Assembly: GCA_947630775.1 (NCBI GenBank)
Contig: CANRIY010000084.1
Location: 1 to 6,881, forward strand
Direction: 5' to 3'
Source: an uncultured Clostridia bacterium
Lineage (GTDB): Bacteria > Bacillota > Clostridia > Christensenellales > Borkfalkiaceae
DNA length: 6,881 nucleotides
In this document: positions 5,163 to 6,881 of the stretch, in pieces
Position numbering within the stretch: position 1 is the stretch's first letter
Layout of the letters: each line of letters begins with the position of its first letter
Program-made: the position numbers and the translations under genes
The notes under the pieces: model-generated
What the model was told of the DNA's origin: nothing
What the model saw: only the letters and a program-made list of their open reading frames with translations
Database searches by the model: none

Positions 5163-5217
5163 TTATAGAATAATAACATCTGGGAGTTGACCGCTACGCA
5201 GGGTCAACCCTTGTTGT
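5123..5217 (-). ncRNA. Predicted antisense RNA, about 95 nt, overlapping the small-ORF mRNA 3' region
   Basis: A perfect minus-strand promoter (5252-5224) predicts a start near 5217, and an intrinsic terminator predicts an end near 5123. The RNA would contain a 5' hairpin GTTGACC/GGTCAAC (5208-5186), an AT-rich hairpin GTTATTAT-N3-ATAATAAC (5177-5159) that overlaps the terminator stem, and the terminator hairpin (5162-5130). It is fully complementary to the 3' region of the small-ORF transcript, including the last codons and stop. By the 9-nt repeat it is also complementary to 4963-4971 in the leader. This matches antitoxin RNAs of convergent type I systems such as RatA or RNAII. I see no credible ORF in it. 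Confidence 0.75.
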
Positions 5218-5223
5218 GCCTTT

Positions 5224-5252
5224 ATTATACCCGCTTTTTCCGCATTTGTCAA
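5224..5252 (-). promoter_or_regulatory. Perfect consensus promoter of the antisense RNA
   Basis: On the minus strand TTGACA (5252-5247), a 17-nt spacer and TATAAT (5229-5224) match the sigma-A consensus at all twelve positions. The -35 box lies in the loop of an inverted repeat TTTCCGCA (5237-5244)/TGCGGAAA (5258-5265), and a third TGCGGAA occurs at 5285-5291, so a repressor operator is possible as well as the terminator role given below. Confidence 0.9.
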
Positions 5253-5272
5253 CCTTTTGCGGAAATTTTTTT
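5237..5272 (+). terminator. Intrinsic terminator of the small-ORF mRNA
   Basis: TTTCCGCA (5237-5244) pairs with TGCGGAAA (5258-5265) across a 13-nt loop and is followed by seven T (5266-5272). It would end the small-ORF transcript at about 329 nt, just past the antisense promoter, so the whole antisense RNA lies inside the sense transcript. The long loop makes it weaker than textbook; the terminator at 5413-5448 could act as a backup. Confidence 0.65.
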
Positions 5273-5301
5273 GTTGACCATAAGTGCGGAATGTGATTTG
5301 G

Positions 5302-5400
5302 GATGACACCCCCTCAGTCACCTGCGGTGACAGCTCCCCCTCAAAGGGGGCGCCAAGGGGCGGCGGCGTGACAGCTCCCCTGCAAGGGGAGCCGAGAGAC
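5302..5400 (+). repeat. Dispersed palindromic repeat, copy 4 (plus, with a second half unit)
   Basis: It starts GATGACACCCCCTCAG, then stem 1 as GTCACC (5317-5322)/GGTGAC (5326-5331), then GCTCCCCCTCAAAGGGGGCGCC. A second half unit, GTGACAGCTCCCCTGCAAGGGGAGCC (5368-5393 region, palindrome CTCCCCT-GCA-AGGGGAG), follows. It fills most of the 326-nt gap between the small gene and the permease gene; nothing coding is visible there. Confidence 0.82.
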
Positions 5401-5412
5401 GGCGCGAGTACA

Positions 5413-5448
5413 ACAAAAAAAGACAGCCGCACAAGTCGGCTGTCTTTT
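5413..5448 (-). terminator. Strong terminator of the sugar-importer operon
   Basis: AAAAGACAGCCG (5418-5429) pairs over 12 bp with CGGCTGTCTTTT (5437-5448). On the minus strand it is followed by T (5421-5415) and lies 10 nt after the stop codon of the permease gene. It can probably also stop plus-strand transcripts. Confidence 0.92.
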
Positions 5449-5458
5449 GAGTTTTGCC

Positions 5459-6577
5459 TTATTCCTTCGAACCCGTGAGCATCAGAGAGCCGATGATGAG
5501 CCTCTGGAAGCATCCGAACAGGATCAGGACGGGAAGGACGCACATGACGGACGCCGCGATGACGGGCCCCATGTCGTCGCCCTGCTGTTCTTCCATGATC
5601 GCCATGGCGTGCGGCAGGTTGACCCAGATGCTGTCTTCATTGATGAAGATGAAGGAACCGACGTAGTTGTTCCAGCATCCCATGAAGGAGAGGAGTCCCT
5701 GCGCCATGATCGCGGGCATCGCAAGGGGAAGGATGAACTGCGTGAAGATACGGAAGTATCCCGCGCCGTCGATCTTCGCCGCTTCAATGATCGAAGTGGG
5801 CATGCCGAACAGGAATTGGCGGATGAAGAACGCCGTCATGATGGAGCCGAAGAGCCCCGGGACGACCATGACCGCCCAATTACTCGTGAAGCCCATGGAG
5901 TAGTACAGTGCGTACTGTGCCATCATGATGGAAGGCCCGGGAACCATGATCGCGGCAAGGAGGAAGAAGAACACCTTGTTGCGGCCGATCCACTGGATCT
6001 TCGAGAAGGCGAACGCCGCGGACGCCGACGTGATGACGCCGACGACGACGGGCACGATCGAATAGAACAGGTTATTGCCGAGCGCGACCCAATAGTTAAA
6101 GTTGACGTTGAAAGGAGTCGTCTCTCTCAGGCCGTCGTCACCGATCTTATTGACCATACCCGAGGTAAACAAGATCTTGTAGTTATAGAAGAATCCGACG
6201 AAGTCCTCTCCCGAATTGAGGGTGCTGACGCTGGGCCACCATGTGAGCTTGTTCAGGATGTTAAGGCCCTCTGTCGTATCGCCCGTATAGGCGAAGGAGC
6301 CTGCGAGCATCCACCAGAAGGGATAGACCATGAGGAAGGCGCCGAAGATGAGCACGACATACGTCGCAATATCCGCGACGAGCTTCGCGCGCTTCTTGCT
6401 GGCGCGGTGCGTCTTCGAAGAGATCCCGAAGAAGGCAAGGAAGGCGCCCCATGCATAGCGGAGAGAGGAATATTCCTTCTTCTCCTCCTCTTTGGCAACG
6501 GCTTGCGCTTCGGCGGGCTGCATGGTTTCGTTATTTTCCGTGTTTTCCATGTTATCCATGTTTTCGTTGTTATCCAT
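5459..6577 (-). CDS. Carbohydrate ABC transporter permease, MalG/AraQ type
   Basis: This encodes 372 residues, one of the two membrane subunits of a CUT1-type sugar importer. Six membrane segments are apparent at about 68-92, 166-192, 201-224, 232-255, 282-300 and 337-360. The EAA loop that docks the ATPase is EAAKIDGAGYFRIFTQFILP (265-284). It is longer than typical AraQ/MalG proteins (about 280): there is a 60-residue cytoplasmic N-terminal extension, Asn/Glu/Met-rich (1-35) then basic (55-65), and an enlarged extracellular loop (about 93-165). The ATG at 6577 has AGGAGGAGGG closely upstream; later in-frame ATGs have no such site. It follows the partner permease by 13 nt, so the two are translated together. 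No ATPase is present here, as is common where a shared MsmX-type ATPase serves several importers. Arabino-oligosaccharide as substrate is inferred from the neighbouring GH43 genes. Confidence 0.95.
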   Translation of the reverse strand: MDNNENMDNMENTENNETMQPAEAQAVAKEEEKKEYSSLRYAWGAFLAFFGISSKTHRASKKRAKLVADIATYVVLIFGAFLMVYPFWWMLAGSFAYTGDTTEGLNILNKLTWWPSVSTLNSGEDFVGFFYNYKILFTSGMVNKIGDDGLRETTPFNVNFNYWVALGNNLFYSIVPVVVGVITSASAAFAFSKIQWIGRNKVFFFLLAAIMVPGPSIMMAQYALYYSMGFTSNWAVMVVPGLFGSIMTAFFIRQFLFGMPTSIIEAAKIDGAGYFRIFTQFILPLAMPAIMAQGLLSFMGCWNNYVGSFIFINEDSIWVNLPHAMAIMEEQQGDDMGPVIAASVMCVLPVLILFGCFQRLIIGSLMLTGSKE

Positions 6578-6590
6578 GTCTCCCTCCTCC

Positions 6591-6881
6591 TCAGTCTTTC
6601 TTTCTCGAATCGAGCCAGAACTGGAACAGCGTCATAAAGAAGATGATCACCGCCAGGATCATACCGTATGCGGCGCCGCCCGAAGGGTTGATGCCCTGCG
6701 TCTGGGTCGTGGGCACGGTATTCTTGCCGTAGATGTAGATCAGCGAAACATATCCCGATGTGAGCGGGCTCTCGCCGAAGAGAAGCACGGGCTCCATGTA
6801 GATCTGCATGCCGCCGATGACGGAAGTGACGATGTTGTAGAAGATCGTGGGATACAGGTCGGGCATGGTGACCTTCCAGAA
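6591..6881 (-). CDS. Carbohydrate ABC transporter permease, MalF/AraP type (C-terminal part, cut by window edge)
   Basis: Only the last 96 residues are present; the reading frame runs open to the window end. The first visible residues, FWKVTMPDLYPT, are the tail of the EAA loop of MalF-type permeases, and an internal Met there (6864-6866) is not the start. Then come a membrane segment, a GGMQIYMEPVLLFG stretch typical of the family before the substrate-facing helix, an extracellular loop GYVSLIYIYGKN, and a final membrane helix ending in SRKKD. It forms the importer heterodimer with the downstream permease, whose start is 13 nt after this stop; the ribosome site of that gene overlaps this gene's stop region. 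The binding-protein gene is expected further upstream, outside the window. Confidence 0.9.
   Translation of the reverse strand, partial: FWKVTMPDLYPTIFYNIVTSVIGGMQIYMEPVLLFGESPLTSGYVSLIYIYGKNTVPTTQTQGINPSGGAAYGMILAVIIFFMTLFQFWLDSRKKD

Noticed and set aside
4919..5179. 86-codon minus-strand ORF across the small-gene module
   Set aside because: It has no Shine-Dalgarno, runs through two hairpins and the antisense terminator, and is opposite a small ORF with far better start signals. It is a shadow.
5447..6637. 396-codon plus-strand ORF opposite the permease gene
   Set aside because: It is rich in Asp, Arg, His and Glu, has no recognisable domain, and mirrors the membrane-protein gene; antisense open frame only.

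Overview
The window looks like chromosomal DNA from a Gram-positive, Firmicutes-type (probably Clostridia-like, gut-associated) bacterium. Evidence: purine-rich AGGAGG-type ribosome sites, near-consensus vegetative (sigma-A type) promoters, a lipoprotein signal peptide, a carbohydrate importer with no ATPase gene nearby, and many short GC-rich palindromic repeats between genes. The lineage is inferred from style, not from a marker gene.

Layout. Apart from one small gene, every gene is on the minus strand, so transcription runs from high to low coordinates. At the right edge are two membrane permeases of a sugar ABC importer (6591-6881, cut by the window end, and 5459-6577), closed by a strong terminator at 5413-5448. 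At the left of the centre is a two-gene operon of GH43 glycosidases: a surface lipoprotein (2860-4662) with its own promoter at 4697-4725, then a cytoplasmic paralogue (1297-2802). Both resemble arabinan-degrading enzymes with the GH43 C-terminal beta domain. The simplest reading is a pectin/arabinan side-chain utilisation locus: the lipoprotein cuts polymer at the cell surface, the importer takes up oligosaccharides, and the cytoplasmic GH43 finishes them. At the left end are a YigZ/IMPACT family protein gene (216-830) and, 8 nt after its stop codon, tRNA-Leu(UAG) with encoded CCA (121-207) and a terminator.

The most striking part is a compact 363-bp module at 4910-5272 between the importer genes and the glycosidases. 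A plus-strand promoter with a perfect TTGACA-17-TATAAT core drives an 81-nt leader and a 35-residue heptad-repeat peptide (5025-5132) with a near-perfect Shine-Dalgarno site. A second perfect TTGACA-17-TATAAT promoter faces it on the minus strand (5224-5252) and should make a roughly 95-nt antisense RNA ending in a terminator whose U-tract is templated by the last Lys codons of the peptide gene. The leader can sequester the Shine-Dalgarno, and a 9-nt direct repeat lets the antisense RNA also pair with the leader. This is the architecture of a type I toxin-antitoxin locus (compare Fst/RNAII and TxpA/RatA), but the peptide is an amphipathic coiled coil and not a typical membrane toxin, so it may be an undescribed family or a different kind of antisense-controlled small protein.

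Intergenic DNA (831-1296, 4756-4900, 5281-5417) is filled with copies of a dispersed palindromic repeat whose stem changes in sequence but keeps pairing, plus a chain of seven hairpins at 985-1194 and two copies of a C-rich repeat.
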